Assembly: GCF_030687715.1 (NCBI RefSeq)
Contig: NZ_CP117445.1
Span: forward strand, 4,639,501-4,703,500
Direction: 5' to 3'
DNA from: Pseudomonas sp. FP2196
GTDB taxonomy: Bacteria; Pseudomonadota; Gammaproteobacteria; Pseudomonadales; Pseudomonadaceae
DNA length: 64,000 nucleotides
Positions 8,108 through 16,867 of the stretch are shown piece after piece. The notes under the pieces are model-generated. The model was not told where the DNA came from, did not search any database, and saw only the letters and a program-made list of their open reading frames with translations. Position 1 is the first letter of the stretch; each line of letters starts with the position of its first letter. The translations under genes were made by a program, and so were the position numbers.

Positions 8108-9163
8108 TCAGGCGTTTTGCACAACCCCCTCACTCTCATCTTCAACCGCCATCCACCACGCATTCCCACGCTGCGGCTGAGCGATGTTGAACGCCTCCCC
8201 CATCTGCGGCGTGGTGATCGCAACGCTGCGCTCCCAGGCCAAGGCCAGAATGCGATCAAACGGTTCATGCCACGCATGCATCGCCAGATCAAAAGTGCCG
8301 TTGTGGATGGGAAACAGCCAGCGGCCCTTGAGGTCGAGGTGGGCTTGCAGGGTTTGTTCGGGTTGCATGTGCACGTGTGGCCATTCGACGTTATAGGCGC
8401 CGGTTTCCATCAGGGTCAGGTCGAACGGGCCGTACTGTTCGCCGATGCGTTTGAAACCGTCGAAGTAGCCGCTGTCGCCGCTGAAGAAGATGCGGGTGTC
8501 GCCATCGATCATTACCCATGACGCCCACAGGGTGCTGTTGCTGTCGAACAGGCCACGACCGGAGAAGTGTTGTGAAGGCGTGGCGATGAAGCGGATGCCG
8601 GCGACTTCGGTGCCTTCCCACCAGTCGAACTGACGGACCTTGTTGGCGTCGATGCCCCATTTGATCAGGGTGTCGCCGACGCCCAGCGGGGTCAGAAACA
8701 GATTGGTTTTCACCGCCAGCCGCAGCACGGCTTCGTAATCGAGGTGGTCGTAGTGGTTGTGGGACAGGATCACCGCTTCGATCGGCGGCAACTGGTCGAG
8801 GCTGATCGGCGGTTGGTGGAAGCGTTTCGGCCCGGCCCATTGCACCGGCGAGGCACGCTCGGCGAAGACCGGGTCGGTGATCCAGAACTTGTCCTGCATC
8901 TTCAACAGCAAGGTCGAGTGACCGAGGCGCCAGACGCTGTGGTCAGGCGCTGCAAGGAGGTCTTTGCGGGTCAGCGGTTGTACCGGGATCGCTGCGGCCG
9001 GCCGGGTGTTGCGCGGTTTGTGGAAGATCATGTTCCACATGATGCGAAGCATTTTGCGCACGCCTTCGCGTTGAACGGGCGCATGATTGCGGAACAGCCC
9101 TTGATCCTGTCGAGAGGCTTCAGGCGTGGAGGTGTTGTCCGCTGTAGATATTGGATTGGCCAT
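8108..9163 (-). CDS. MBL-fold metallohydrolase (NAPE-PLD-like)
   Basis: A protein of 351 residues from the ATG at 9163, which has AGGAG eight bases upstream; the frame stays open further upstream but without a ribosome site. It is a metallo-beta-lactamase-fold hydrolase of the UlaG/NAPE-PLD-like group. It carries the zinc motif SHNHYDHLD, a later PSQHFSGRG, FSGDSGYFDGF and the C-terminal HNGTFDLAMH. Relatives cleave phosphodiester or lactone bonds of lipids. The real substrate is not evident. It is divergent from a TetR regulator, with a palindrome between them, so TetR-type repression is plausible. Confidence 0.85.
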   Translation of the reverse strand: MANPISTADNTSTPEASRQDQGLFRNHAPVQREGVRKMLRIMWNMIFHKPRNTRPAAAIPVQPLTRKDLLAAPDHSVWRLGHSTLLLKMQDKFWITDPVFAERASPVQWAGPKRFHQPPISLDQLPPIEAVILSHNHYDHLDYEAVLRLAVKTNLFLTPLGVGDTLIKWGIDANKVRQFDWWEGTEVAGIRFIATPSQHFSGRGLFDSNSTLWASWVMIDGDTRIFFSGDSGYFDGFKRIGEQYGPFDLTLMETGAYNVEWPHVHMQPEQTLQAHLDLKGRWLFPIHNGTFDLAMHAWHEPFDRILALAWERSVAITTPQMGEAFNIAQPQRGNAWWMAVEDESEGVVQNA

Positions 9164-9285
9164 GACTGAATGACTCCTGAAAAACCGCGCAATTCGCGTT
9201 TTTCCACGGTGGGACGATAAATGGCCAAGGCACGCACGCATTAGCCGGACTGTCTGTCTTTTAGGTTGCAAGGATTAACGCAACA

Positions 9286-9303
9286 TTACACTCGCCGGTG
9301 TAG
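9286..9303. promoter_or_regulatory. candidate TetR operator palindrome
   Basis: TTACAC and GTGTAG form an inverted repeat with a 6-bp spacer midway between the divergent MBL hydrolase and TetR genes. A related half-site (AGTGTAA) recurs at 9344-9350. The position and symmetry suit an operator for the adjacent TetR-type protein; binding is inferred. Confidence 0.35.
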
Positions 9304-9379
9304 TTTCTAGGTTGCATCAATCTCGATGACAAGTAAACTGCCAAGTGTAATTTCACCCTCTTCCTGCCGAAGCGTACTT

Positions 9380-9988
9380 ATGACAGCTCCACAGCGCCTC
9401 ACCGACCGTAAACGCGAAGCCATCATTCAGGCGGCGATTGCCGAGTTCCGTGCCCACGGTTTCGAGATCACCAGCATGGACAAGATCGCGGCCACCGCCG
9501 GTGTGTCCAAGCGCACGGTGTACAACCATTTCCCCAGCAAAGAAGAGCTGTTCGCCGAAATTCTCAACCAGTTATGGGCGCGGATCAGCGCCGAGCAGTC
9601 GGTTGCGTACAGCCCTGATCAGCCGTTATCGGATCAGTTGCGACAGATGTTGTTGGCCAAACTGCAACTGATGGCCGATGACAACTTCCTCAGCCTGGCG
9701 CGCGTGGCGATTGCCGCGACCATCCACTCACCGGAGCGTGCGCAGAACATGGTGGCGCGCATGGGCGAGCGGGAAGAAGGCCTGACCGTCTGGATCCGTG
9801 CCGCTCAGGCTGATGGCCGGATAAAAGCGGTGGACGCGGTTTTCGCCGCGCAACAGGTGCAGGGCCTGCTGAAGTCGTTCGGTTTCTGGCCGCAGATTTC
9901 CATGGGTCAGCCACCGCTCGACACCGCGACGCAAAACACCGTGGCCGAATCGGCACTGGAAATGTTTCTGGCGCGTTATCAGCTCTGA
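9380..9988 (+). CDS. TetR/AcrR family transcriptional regulator
   Basis: The N-terminal TetR helix-turn-helix is clear: RKREAIIQAAIAEF, then AATAGVSKRTVYNHFPSKEELF. The helical ligand-binding C-terminal domain is of the AefR-like type with a final 'EMFLARY'. I chose the ATG at 9380 (MTAPQRLTDRK, 202 residues) because the extra 18 residues from 9326 are unlike TetR proteins. The gene is divergent from the MBL-fold hydrolase, which is its probable target. Confidence 0.88.
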   Translation: MTAPQRLTDRKREAIIQAAIAEFRAHGFEITSMDKIAATAGVSKRTVYNHFPSKEELFAEILNQLWARISAEQSVAYSPDQPLSDQLRQMLLAKLQLMADDNFLSLARVAIAATIHSPERAQNMVARMGEREEGLTVWIRAAQADGRIKAVDAVFAAQQVQGLLKSFGFWPQISMGQPPLDTATQNTVAESALEMFLARYQL

Positions 9989-10308
9989 ATCGCCACTCTC
10001 CTGCCCGCCCCCTCGATTGAATGCCTCGGAAGCGGTTCCGTTGGAATAAATGACAATGTCCGACGCAAGATCCGTCCGAGAAAAATACGGCAAAGTATTT
10101 CAGGATGGATCTGGCGCTGGGCATATGAGCACTTTCGTACAAATTCGAAACAGCAGTTTCTTGTGCAAAACAAATAAGTCTGTATAAGATTCAGCCGTCA
10201 GCCTGGATGCTGGCACTTTGCAGCCAATGCCCACATCCATCGGCTTGGCCTGCCCCCGCGGAAACAGGGACAAAACCCCAGTCTTTCCCTACTTCCAGGT
10301 ACTGCGAC
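9989..10308. other. intergenic region upstream of chemoreceptor
   Basis: 320 bp between tetR and the PAS-PAS chemoreceptor. No convincing gene or terminator was seen. The open frame that covers the last ~100 bp is only an upstream extension of the chemoreceptor. A TGGCAC near 10208 is followed too closely by TTTGC to be a sigma-54 promoter. Confidence 0.5.
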
Positions 10309-11628
10309 ATGTTCTTCAATCGCCACAAAGCCGCCCTCGACGACCTTCAACATACCCTCACTCAACAAAGTGGCCTGCTCGATGCCATCAACCGCTCTAT
10401 GGCGGTGATTGAATTCGATCTCGATGGTGTGGTTTTAAGTGCGAACGACAACTTCCTCAAAACCATGGGTTACCGCGCCGAACAAGCTATCGGTCAGCCC
10501 CATCGGTTGTTCTGCACCCCTGAGTTTGGCCGCAGCGCTCGGTACACCGAGTTGTGGACACGCCTGAAAAACGGTGAGTTTCAGTCCGGTACGTTCGAAC
10601 GCATCAACAGTAAAGGGCAGTCCGTCTGGCTCGAAGCCAGTTACAACCCGATCAAGGATGCCTCCGGACGGGTGGTAAAAGTGGTCAAGTACGCCATGGA
10701 CGTGACGGCCAAGGTGCAGCAGGAAAGCGAGGTCAACGCCAAGCTGGAAGCCATCGACCGGGCGATGGCGGTGATTGAATTCAACCTCGACGGCAGCGTA
10801 ATCACCGCCAACCAGAATTTTCTGACGCGCATGGGTTACACACTGGCCGAGCTCAAAGGTAAACATCACCGTTTGTTCTGCACCGCTGAATTGGTCAACA
10901 GCAGCGCTTATCAGGATTTCTGGCGACGGCTGAATCAGGGTGAGTTCTTTCAAGGCCAGTTCGAACGCGTCGACAAACGCGGGCAAACCGTTTGGCTGGA
11001 GGCCAATTACAACCCGGTTTACGACGCCTCCGGGCGTTTGTGCAAAGTGGTGAAATTCGCCTCTGACGTCACCGCTCGAGTCGAACAACATGAGCAAGAC
11101 GCGAGCAGTGCCAGCGCCGCCTATCACATCTCGGTCGAGACCCGGAAAGTCGCCGAACAAGGCACTCAGGTCATTCAGCAAGCGGCCAGCGAGATGCGCG
11201 AAATTGCTCAGGACATTGCCGAATCCTCGACGCTGATCGCGCAACTGGGTGAGCGCTCCGAGCAGATCACGGCCATCGTCAACACCATCCGCGGGATCGC
11301 CGATCAAACCAACTTGCTGGCGCTCAACGCGGCGATCGAAGCCGCCCGCGCCGGTGAGCAGGGTCGTGGTTTTGCCGTGGTGGCCGATGAAGTACGGCAA
11401 CTGGCAGCACGCACCAGCGGCTCGACAGCGGAGATTTCCAGCATGATCGGCTTGATCCAGACCGAAACCCGCCAGGCGATCAAGAGCATGGACGGCACCC
11501 GCGATCGCGCGGCCCAGGGCGTGGAACTGGCGGATCAGGCCGGCACGGTAATCCTGCAGATTCGTGATGGCGCCAGTGAGGCAGTGCAGGCGGTGAGCAT
11601 GTTTGCCAATGAGCGGGCGCCGAATTGA
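10309..11628 (+). CDS. PAS-PAS methyl-accepting chemotaxis protein (BdlA-like)
   Basis: A protein of 439 residues from the ATG at 10309; the upstream extension is unlike the family. It has two PAS domains in series (each with MAVIEF.LDG, a GY...G..H..LFC core and KVVK(Y/F)A.D(V)T end) and then the methyl-accepting signalling domain with hairpin tip [20 protein letters not shown]. No membrane segment is present, so it is cytoplasmic. The architecture matches BdlA, the biofilm-dispersion and redox-sensing chemoreceptor of P. aeruginosa. It presumably senses redox, oxygen or an internal ligand and signals to CheA. A second copy of this architecture lies at 41211-42530. Confidence 0.88.
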   Translation: MFFNRHKAALDDLQHTLTQQSGLLDAINRSMAVIEFDLDGVVLSANDNFLKTMGYRAEQAIGQPHRLFCTPEFGRSARYTELWTRLKNGEFQSGTFERINSKGQSVWLEASYNPIKDASGRVVKVVKYAMDVTAKVQQESEVNAKLEAIDRAMAVIEFNLDGSVITANQNFLTRMGYTLAELKGKHHRLFCTAELVNSSAYQDFWRRLNQGEFFQGQFERVDKRGQTVWLEANYNPVYDASGRLCKVVKFASDVTARVEQHEQDASSASAAYHISVETRKVAEQGTQVIQQAASEMREIAQDIAESSTLIAQLGERSEQITAIVNTIRGIADQTNLLALNAAIEAARAGEQGRGFAVVADEVRQLAARTSGSTAEISSMIGLIQTETRQAIKSMDGTRDRAAQGVELADQAGTVILQIRDGASEAVQAVSMFANERAPN

Positions 11629-11658
11629 GGTTTGTGCAGGGTCGATAGACCGCGTCGC

Positions 11659-11760
11659 GACCTTCGCGGGCAAACCCGCTTCCACAGGGAATGAGTCAAC
11701 TACACATTTTGTGTACGACCGCTGAACCTGTGGGTGCGGGCTCGCCCGCGAAGAGGCCGG
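11659..11760. repeat. REP-type inverted pair (family E)
   Basis: Inverted arms built on TTCGCGGGCAAACCCGC and GCGGGCTCGCCCGCGAAG, separated by ~60 bp. It sits between the chemoreceptor and the DUF1003 gene. Another copy, with a degraded right arm, is at 27385-27470. Confidence 0.75.
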
Positions 11761-11815
11761 CTGCCACATCGCAGAGCTATAGTGACGGCACGTTCCAAGT
11801 CCTGCCGAGCACACC

Positions 11816-12346
11816 ATGAACAACGAAAAAGCCGAAACAGCCGCCGCCCCCATTGATCACCTGCGTTTCCACCGCCCTCACGCCCACCTGAATACGACCT
11901 TCGGCAACGACGCCTTCGCCCTGCGCGCGGAAGCCTTTGCGCGATTCTTCGGCACGCCGCTGTTCCTTGGTGCGCAAACCTTGATTGTTGCGGTGTGGAT
12001 CGGCCTCAACGTATGGGGCGTGACTCAATTCGACGTCTACCCCTTCATTCTGCTGAACCTGGCGTTCAGCCTGCAGGCGGCCTACGCCGCGCCACTGATT
12101 CTGCTCGCACAAACCCGTCAGGCCGCGCGCGACAAGGCGCAGGCCGACGCCGATGCGCAGCACCGTGAAGCGCTGGCACAGGCCAATACAGAACGTCAGG
12201 CGGAGGCGGCGAAGAACTCCGCGCAATTGCTGGCGTTGCTGGAACAAAACACCCGCCTTACCGAAATGACGAAAAACCTTACGGAGCGCATCGAAGGCCT
12301 GACCAGCGAGTTGCACGCGCACCTGTGCCAGAACCCAAAGCGCTGA
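11816..12346 (+). CDS. DUF1003 domain membrane protein
   Basis: A 176-residue protein with two transmembrane helices at ~50-72 and ~78-98 (FILLNLAFSLQAAYAAPLILLAQ), the core of DUF1003. A charged coiled-coil-like tail rich in Ala, Gln and Glu follows (~100-176). The function of the family is unknown. It converges on the LysR gene, whose stop lies directly after it. Confidence 0.85.
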   Translation: MNNEKAETAAAPIDHLRFHRPHAHLNTTFGNDAFALRAEAFARFFGTPLFLGAQTLIVAVWIGLNVWGVTQFDVYPFILLNLAFSLQAAYAAPLILLAQTRQAARDKAQADADAQHREALAQANTERQAEAAKNSAQLLALLEQNTRLTEMTKNLTERIEGLTSELHAHLCQNPKR

Positions 12347-13261
12347 TCAGGGCAATCGCAACGCCCGCCCGAGTTCATCGAACAACGTGACCACCGAGCG
12401 CAATGCCCGGCAATCCGGACGGGTCAGCAACCACAGCGCGGTGTCGTAGCCGTGTAACGGTTCGCTCAAGGCCTGCAAACCATCATTGATCAGAAAGTCG
12501 GGCAGCGCCGCGACACCGAGGCCGGCGCGCACCAACTCTGTCACCGAAAGCATGCTGTTGCAGCGATAACCCGGGGTCACACCGGGCAGGTGCTGGCGGC
12601 GCCAGGCGATGGTCGGGTGATCGGGCAGGAAATCGTCCGGGGCGATCCAGGTCAGTGCGGCCAGATCCGACGCATCCACGCTCTGCAAGTAGCGCGCACT
12701 GGCGCAGACGCGGTAGGAAATCTTCGCCAATTGCCGTCCGACCAGATGCTCCGGCGGTGTGCGCGTCAGGCGCAGGGCAATATCAGCATCGCGACGGCTG
12801 AGGTTGGCGAAATCGTTGGACGTGCTTAATTCGATGGTCAGCGCCGGATAGTTGGGCATGAACTGCGCCAGCGCCGGCAGCAGCAAGCCCTGCAACACCG
12901 AGTCGGTGCAGGTCAGCCGCACCGTGCCGCTGACGACTTCACCGCCCTGCTCCACGCCGATCCGCGCGGCGTCCAATGCCTGCTCGGCGCGTTCGGCCTG
13001 CTCCGCGAGTGTTTGCGCAAGCGTCGTCGGCAAGTAACCGGCACGGCTTTTTTCGAACAGTTGCTGACCGAGCGCGGCTTCGAGACGGCGGACGGCGCGG
13101 AACACCGTCGACACATCGACCTTCAACAGCTGTGAAGCCCGGGCCAGAGAGCCGCCGCGCACCAGAGCGAGGATCAGCGCCAGATCCGGGTAGTCGAGCC
13201 GATAGTGCGTCGGTGCATTGATCACTTGGGGAAACGCCAATATTGAGTGCGTGAGCGCCAA
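12347..13261 (-). CDS. LysR family transcriptional regulator
   Basis: A 304-residue LysR protein. The winged helix-turn-helix occupies ~20-80 (RGGSLARASQLLKVDVSTVFRAVRRLE) and a substrate-binding domain follows. The only available start at this end is a TTG at 13261; a GTG at 13225 would also keep the HTH intact, so the start is uncertain. It is divergent from the amidotransferase/monooxygenase pair, the likely regulated operon, with a REP pair lying in the shared intergenic region. Confidence 0.87.
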   Translation of the reverse strand: MALTHSILAFPQVINAPTHYRLDYPDLALILALVRGGSLARASQLLKVDVSTVFRAVRRLEAALGQQLFEKSRAGYLPTTLAQTLAEQAERAEQALDAARIGVEQGGEVVSGTVRLTCTDSVLQGLLLPALAQFMPNYPALTIELSTSNDFANLSRRDADIALRLTRTPPEHLVGRQLAKISYRVCASARYLQSVDASDLAALTWIAPDDFLPDHPTIAWRRQHLPGVTPGYRCNSMLSVTELVRAGLGVAALPDFLINDGLQALSEPLHGYDTALWLLTRPDCRALRSVVTLFDELGRALRLP

Positions 13262-13278
13262 TCTATAGTGACCACCAC

Positions 13279-13373
13279 CCTGTGGCGAGGGGATTTATCC
13301 CCGATGGGCTGCGAAGCAGGCCTTGTTTGAGGGCCGCTTCGCGCCCCATCGGGGATAAATCCCCTCACCACAA
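13279..13373. repeat. REP-type inverted pair (family D)
   Basis: Arms GCGAGGGGATTTATCCCCGA and its inverse TCGGGGATAAATCCCCTC flank a short centre with a second complementary pair (GCGAAGCAGG...). A near-identical copy is at 24136-24229. Here it lies between divergent genes, which is unusual for REP elements. Confidence 0.85.
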
Positions 13374-13407
13374 AGATTCATCACTGTTTTCAAATAAAGG
13401 AAATTCC

Positions 13408-14106
13408 ATGGACGCCATTTCCATCGCCCTGATCGGCGACTACGACCCGCAAGTCACCGCCCACCAGGCGATCCCTGTTGCGCTCGGCATGATCGCCGAG
13501 CAGGCCGGCCGCGACGTGCAATACCAATGGTTACCCACCGATCAAATCCTCGCTGACACTTCGCTGGATCACTTCGATGGCTTCTGGTGCGTGCCGGCCA
13601 GCCCCTACAAGAGTGAAACTGGTGCGCTGCGAGCGATCCGTTTTGCCCGCGAGCAGCAGCGCCCCTTCCTCGGCACCTGTGGCGGTTTTCAGCATGCGGT
13701 GCTGGAATTCTCCCGCAATGTGTTGGGCTGGGCTGATGCTGAACATGGCGAAACTTCGCCCGAATCGGAAAGAGCCGTGCTCACCCCGCTCACCTGTTCG
13801 CTGGTCGAAGCCGTGGACAGCATTCATCTGGTGCCGGGTTCGTTGATTGCCAAAGCGTACGAAACGTCTGAAATTCGTGAAGGCTATCGCTGCCGCTACG
13901 GTGTGAGTCCGCAGTTCGAAACCGAGCTTTTGAAAAGTCAGCTACAGGCCGTCGGTCACGACTCGGAGGGCGACTTGCGCGCGATTGAACTCAAGGATCA
14001 CCGGTTTTTCGTCGCAACGTTGTTTCAACCCGAACGTGCGGCGCTCAAAGGGCAAATGCCGCCGCTGGTGCGAGCGTTTGTCGAAGCTTGTGCGGAGCAA
14101 CGTTAA
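13408..14106 (+). CDS. class I glutamine amidotransferase-like protein
   Basis: A protein of 232 residues from the ATG at 13408, which follows AAAGGA; the upstream open frame crosses a REP element and is not coding. It belongs to the class I amidotransferase superfamily, closest in feel to the glutaminase half of CTP synthase (IALIGDYDPQVTAHQAIP near the start). The nucleophile elbow is FLGTCGGFQ, with catalytic Cys near residue 92. A C-terminal FQPER matches the usual H-PE/E region with His replaced by Gln, so glutaminase activity is doubtful. It overlaps the next gene by one base (TAATG), indicating translational coupling. Confidence 0.8.
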   Translation: MDAISIALIGDYDPQVTAHQAIPVALGMIAEQAGRDVQYQWLPTDQILADTSLDHFDGFWCVPASPYKSETGALRAIRFAREQQRPFLGTCGGFQHAVLEFSRNVLGWADAEHGETSPESERAVLTPLTCSLVEAVDSIHLVPGSLIAKAYETSEIREGYRCRYGVSPQFETELLKSQLQAVGHDSEGDLRAIELKDHRFFVATLFQPERAALKGQMPPLVRAFVEACAEQR

Positions 14107-14420
14107 TGAACTCGAGCGCTGATTGTTACGCGGTGATTTTCACTTCGACCCGCACTGAGGGGGATAACGGCTATACCGAGGCGTCCGAGCGCATGATGGA
14201 ACTGGTTGTGGAGCAGCCGGGGTTTCTCGGAATTGACTCGATCCGTGGCGGCGACGGGGTGGGCATCACGGTTTCATACTGGGAGAGCGAGGCGGCGATT
14301 CTGGCTTGGCGGCAACATCCCGAGCACCGGGTGATTCAGGCGCGTGGGCGGTCGATCTGGTACTCGGCGTTTCAGACGCGGGTTTGCCGGGTGGAGCGGG
14401 AGTATCGGTTTGGGCAGTGA
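14106..14420 (+). CDS. antibiotic biosynthesis monooxygenase (ABM) domain protein
   Basis: A 104-residue single-domain dimeric ferredoxin-like protein of the ABM/DUF4188-like group. Family features are GFLGIDSIRG, ITVSYWESEAAILAW and HPEHRVIQARGR. Such proteins are cofactor-free oxygenases or stress-related proteins. It is translationally coupled to the amidotransferase (start overlaps stop by one base). The pair is divergent from a LysR gene. Confidence 0.83.
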   Translation: MNSSADCYAVIFTSTRTEGDNGYTEASERMMELVVEQPGFLGIDSIRGGDGVGITVSYWESEAAILAWRQHPEHRVIQARGRSIWYSAFQTRVCRVEREYRFGQ

Positions 14421-14439
14421 GTTTGCGGTGAAGTAAATG

Positions 14440-14514
14440 GCCTCATCGCTGGCAAGCCAGCTCCCACAGGTACAGCGTGATCCCTGTGGGAGCTGGCTTG
14501 CCAGCGAAGGGGCC
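14440..14514. repeat. REP-type inverted pair (family B)
   Basis: TCGCTGGCAAGCCAGCTCCC and its inverse GGGAGCTGGCTTGCCAGCGA are separated by ~20 bp, at the convergent junction after the ABM gene. Related copies are at 30810-30905 and 60377-60479. Confidence 0.9.
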
Positions 14515-14535
14515 AGCCGCTTCAACACAAATCTT

Positions 14536-14862
14536 TCAGCTCCGCACCAGACTGCGCACTGCCACGATCTCCGGCACTTCGCGCTTGCTCATATACACCC
14601 GCAACGGCTCGGTGATGTTGATCCGGTCATCGATATGCTGATCCAGCAGCAACTGAATCAACTCGCGCTTCAACGTCATGGTCGTATCCGAAACCTGTGC
14701 CCAGACAAATTCACTGGTGGGAATGATGCCGTCATCCGCCACGTCCATGCCGAAGGAATCTTCGCTGAAACGCACGATGTAATGACCCGTTTTGCGGTTG
14801 AGGCCGACAAAGCCCTTGAGGTCGTCGGCGGCCTGACAGATGAGTTGGGAGGTGATGCGCAT
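14536..14862 (-). CDS. conserved hypothetical protein
   Basis: 108 residues from the ATG at 14862, with GAGG nine bases upstream; a GTG four codons earlier is less likely. No signal peptide or membrane segment. It contains RKTGHYIVRFSEDSFGMDV and a C-terminal PEIVAVRSLVRS. I recognise it as a small protein of Pseudomonas type without a known function. Divergent from glpQ. Confidence 0.65.
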   Translation of the reverse strand: MRITSQLICQAADDLKGFVGLNRKTGHYIVRFSEDSFGMDVADDGIIPTSEFVWAQVSDTTMTLKRELIQLLLDQHIDDRINITEPLRVYMSKREVPEIVAVRSLVRS

Positions 14863-15084
14863 GGTAAACCTCACGAAATGTTGATCGATGGTTTACACGC
14901 AGGGCAACGCAGCGGCGCGTCCTCTGCCGGGACGACTGCCGCGGGCAAGCGTACTGCAAACAGCGCCACAAAAGTGCAGGAAAAATCGCTTTTAATACGT
15001 TTATGTCGGTCTCGCGATAGCACCCGATCGATTCAGTTGTTAAAAGGTACGTCTTTGAAAATGCCCTGCGAAAGGAATTCGAAC

Positions 15085-16212
15085 ATGCCCGCCACTTTCA
15101 CCAAAAGCGCCCTCATGCTGAGCCTGTTGCTCGGTTTCGGTCAGACGCATGCCGCCAGCCAGACAACTCCCGACGCCGTGGCTGCGACGCATGGCATCCC
15201 GCACCCGGCGGTAATCGCCCACCGTGGCGCGTCCTTTGATGCCCCGGAATCCACTGCTGCGGCCTACAAACTGGCCCGCGATCTGGGCGCCGATTACCTG
15301 GAAATGGACCTGCAACGCAGCAAGGACGGCGTGCTGTTCGCACTGCACGATGACAATCTGCAACGCACCACCGACGTCGCCAGCAAATTCCCTGAGCGCA
15401 AGGACAGCCCGGCCACTGCCTTCACCATGGCCGAACTGAAAACCCTCGACGCTGGCAGTTGGTACAACAAGGCCTACCCGGATCGCGCGCGCCCGTCCTA
15501 CGCGGGCCTGAAAATTCTGACGCTGGATGAAATCATCGACATCGCCCAGGCCAACCCGCAGCACAAGCCAGGCCTGTACATCGAGACCAAGGAGCCGCAA
15601 CTGTTTCCGGGGATCGAGAAAGACCTGAAAGACAAACTGCAGGATCGCGGCTGGCTGAGCCCGGCCGGTTCCAAACTGGCGAAGAGTGCGCTGGGCGTCG
15701 GTCAGGGCAAAGGCAAGGTGATTCTGCAAACCTTCGAGAAAAACAGCCTCGAACTGCTGCAAAAGGAAATGCCGCAAGTGCCGAAGATTCTGCTGTTGTG
15801 GGTCGGCGAAGGCAGCATCGAGCCGAAATCCAAAGTGACGTTTGCCGAGTCGGGCGAGAAGGACAAGAACGCTTTCTACGGCAAGCAGGAGCCGAAGTCC
15901 GACGCTGAGTTCAAACAGTGGGTCGATTACGCCAAGGCTCAAGGCGCCATCGGCACCGGCCCTTCGGCGAAGCTGACCAAGGGCGGCGATCAGAGCTATT
16001 CGGATCTGGTGCAGCCGTGGATGAACCAGTACACCCACGATCAAGGCCTGTTGGTGCACGTCTACACCGTCGACGAGCCGGTGGACTTCGAGAAAGTCAT
16101 GACCGCGGGTGTAGACGGCATCTTCACCAACCGCGCCAGCGAGCTGTTGAAGTTCTATAAACGCCCGGCGACGGCCAGTGTTGATCAGGTGTTGAAGAAC
16201 AACGGGTTCTGA
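15085..16212 (+). CDS. glpQ: periplasmic glycerophosphodiester phosphodiesterase
   Basis: A protein of 375 residues from the ATG at 15085, with AAAGGA upstream, starting with a signal peptide (cleavage after QTHA, near residue 23). The GDPD fold is plain: AHRGASFDAPEST with the catalytic HR and PE(N/S)T motif, then YLEMDLQRSKDG with metal ligands, and LHDDNLQRTT. It hydrolyses glycerophosphodiesters from lipid turnover to sn-glycerol-3-phosphate and an alcohol in the periplasm. The long upstream open frame crosses a REP and another gene and is not coding. Confidence 0.9.
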   Translation: MPATFTKSALMLSLLLGFGQTHAASQTTPDAVAATHGIPHPAVIAHRGASFDAPESTAAAYKLARDLGADYLEMDLQRSKDGVLFALHDDNLQRTTDVASKFPERKDSPATAFTMAELKTLDAGSWYNKAYPDRARPSYAGLKILTLDEIIDIAQANPQHKPGLYIETKEPQLFPGIEKDLKDKLQDRGWLSPAGSKLAKSALGVGQGKGKVILQTFEKNSLELLQKEMPQVPKILLLWVGEGSIEPKSKVTFAESGEKDKNAFYGKQEPKSDAEFKQWVDYAKAQGAIGTGPSAKLTKGGDQSYSDLVQPWMNQYTHDQGLLVHVYTVDEPVDFEKVMTAGVDGIFTNRASELLKFYKRPATASVDQVLKNNGF

Positions 16213-16229
16213 TCTGTCACCGAGTTGTC

Positions 16230-16285
16230 TGCATCGCGAGCAGGGTCGCTCCCACAAGAGCCTCCTGCGGGCGATGCGGGGTTTT
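16230..16285. repeat. degenerate REP-like palindrome
   Basis: CATCGCGAGCAGGGTCGCTCCCACAAG is followed by an imperfect inverse CTCCTGCGGGCGATG. It resembles the family A and E REP arms but is degraded. It sits between glpQ and the PepSY gene. Confidence 0.5.
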
Positions 16286-16351
16286 AAGGGTGAGTTAAGT
16301 TGCGCTGGTTAACCTGAACCCACTTAAACGACTCACCCAAGGAACGAACCG

Positions 16352-16657
16352 ATGAAAACTTTGACTGCCCTGTTTACCGCCGCTGCCCTGACGCTGACTG
16401 CTGGCCTGGCCCAGGCTGATGTTCGCGTCGATCAGATCCCTGAATTGGTCAAGTCCGGCAAGATCAAGTCGCTGGAATCGATGAACGCCGAAGCCCTGAA
16501 GCTGCACCCGGGTGCGACCATCACCGACACCGACCTGGATAACCACTTCAACGGTTATGAGTACGAAGTTGAACTGAAAACCGCTGATGGCAAAGAGTTC
16601 GATGTGGACTTTGATGCCACGACCGGCAAGGTGCTGAGCAACAAGCAAGACACTTGA
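16352..16657 (+). CDS. PepSY domain-containing periplasmic protein
   Basis: A 101-residue protein with a signal peptide (cleavage after AGLAQA, near residue 22) and one PepSY domain (VDQIPELVKSGKI, then GYEYEVELKTADGKEFDVDFDATTGKVL). PepSY domains are found in peptidase propeptides and in envelope sensor or inhibitor proteins; here it stands alone. AAGGAA precedes the ATG, and a strong terminator follows directly, so it is monocistronic. Confidence 0.9.
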   Translation: MKTLTALFTAAALTLTAGLAQADVRVDQIPELVKSGKIKSLESMNAEALKLHPGATITDTDLDNHFNGYEYEVELKTADGKEFDVDFDATTGKVLSNKQDT

Positions 16658-16673
16658 TACACCGCACCACCAA

Positions 16674-16706
16674 AGCCGCACGATCGAAAGATCGTGCGGC
16701 TTTTTT
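16674..16706 (+). terminator. intrinsic terminator after PepSY gene
   Basis: GCCGCACGATC-GAAA-GATCGTGCGGC, a perfect 11-bp stem with a tetraloop, followed by TTTTTT. It ends the PepSY transcript. Confidence 0.92.
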
Positions 16707-16722
16707 GTGCCCGACATAAATC

Positions 16723-16813
16723 CCTGTCGGAGCTGTCGAGTGAAACGAGGCTGCGATCTTTTGATCTTCAAAAACAAAATCAAAAGATCGCAGCGTGCCG
16801 CAGCTCCTACAGG
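16723..16813. repeat. REP-type inverted pair (family C)
   Basis: Arms GCTGCGATCTTTTGATC and GATCAAAAGATCGCAGC, with outer GGAGCT/AGCTCC, one of the most frequent repeat families in this window (other copies near 25.6, 37.7, 43.8, 53.2 and 56.3 kb). Confidence 0.85.
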
Positions 16814-16867
16814 ATCGCGTGAACGACGCTAAAGCCTGCTCCCCCCACAAGGGAAGAGCGGTGATGC

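Noticed and set aside
10205..10218. TGGCAC-type sigma-54 promoter before the PAS-PAS chemoreceptor
   Set aside because: GG and GC are only 6 bp apart instead of the required 10.
14437..15084. Upstream extension of glpQ by 216 codons
   Set aside because: It crosses a REP pair and the divergent hypothetical gene; the signal peptide and ribosome site fix the start at 15085.
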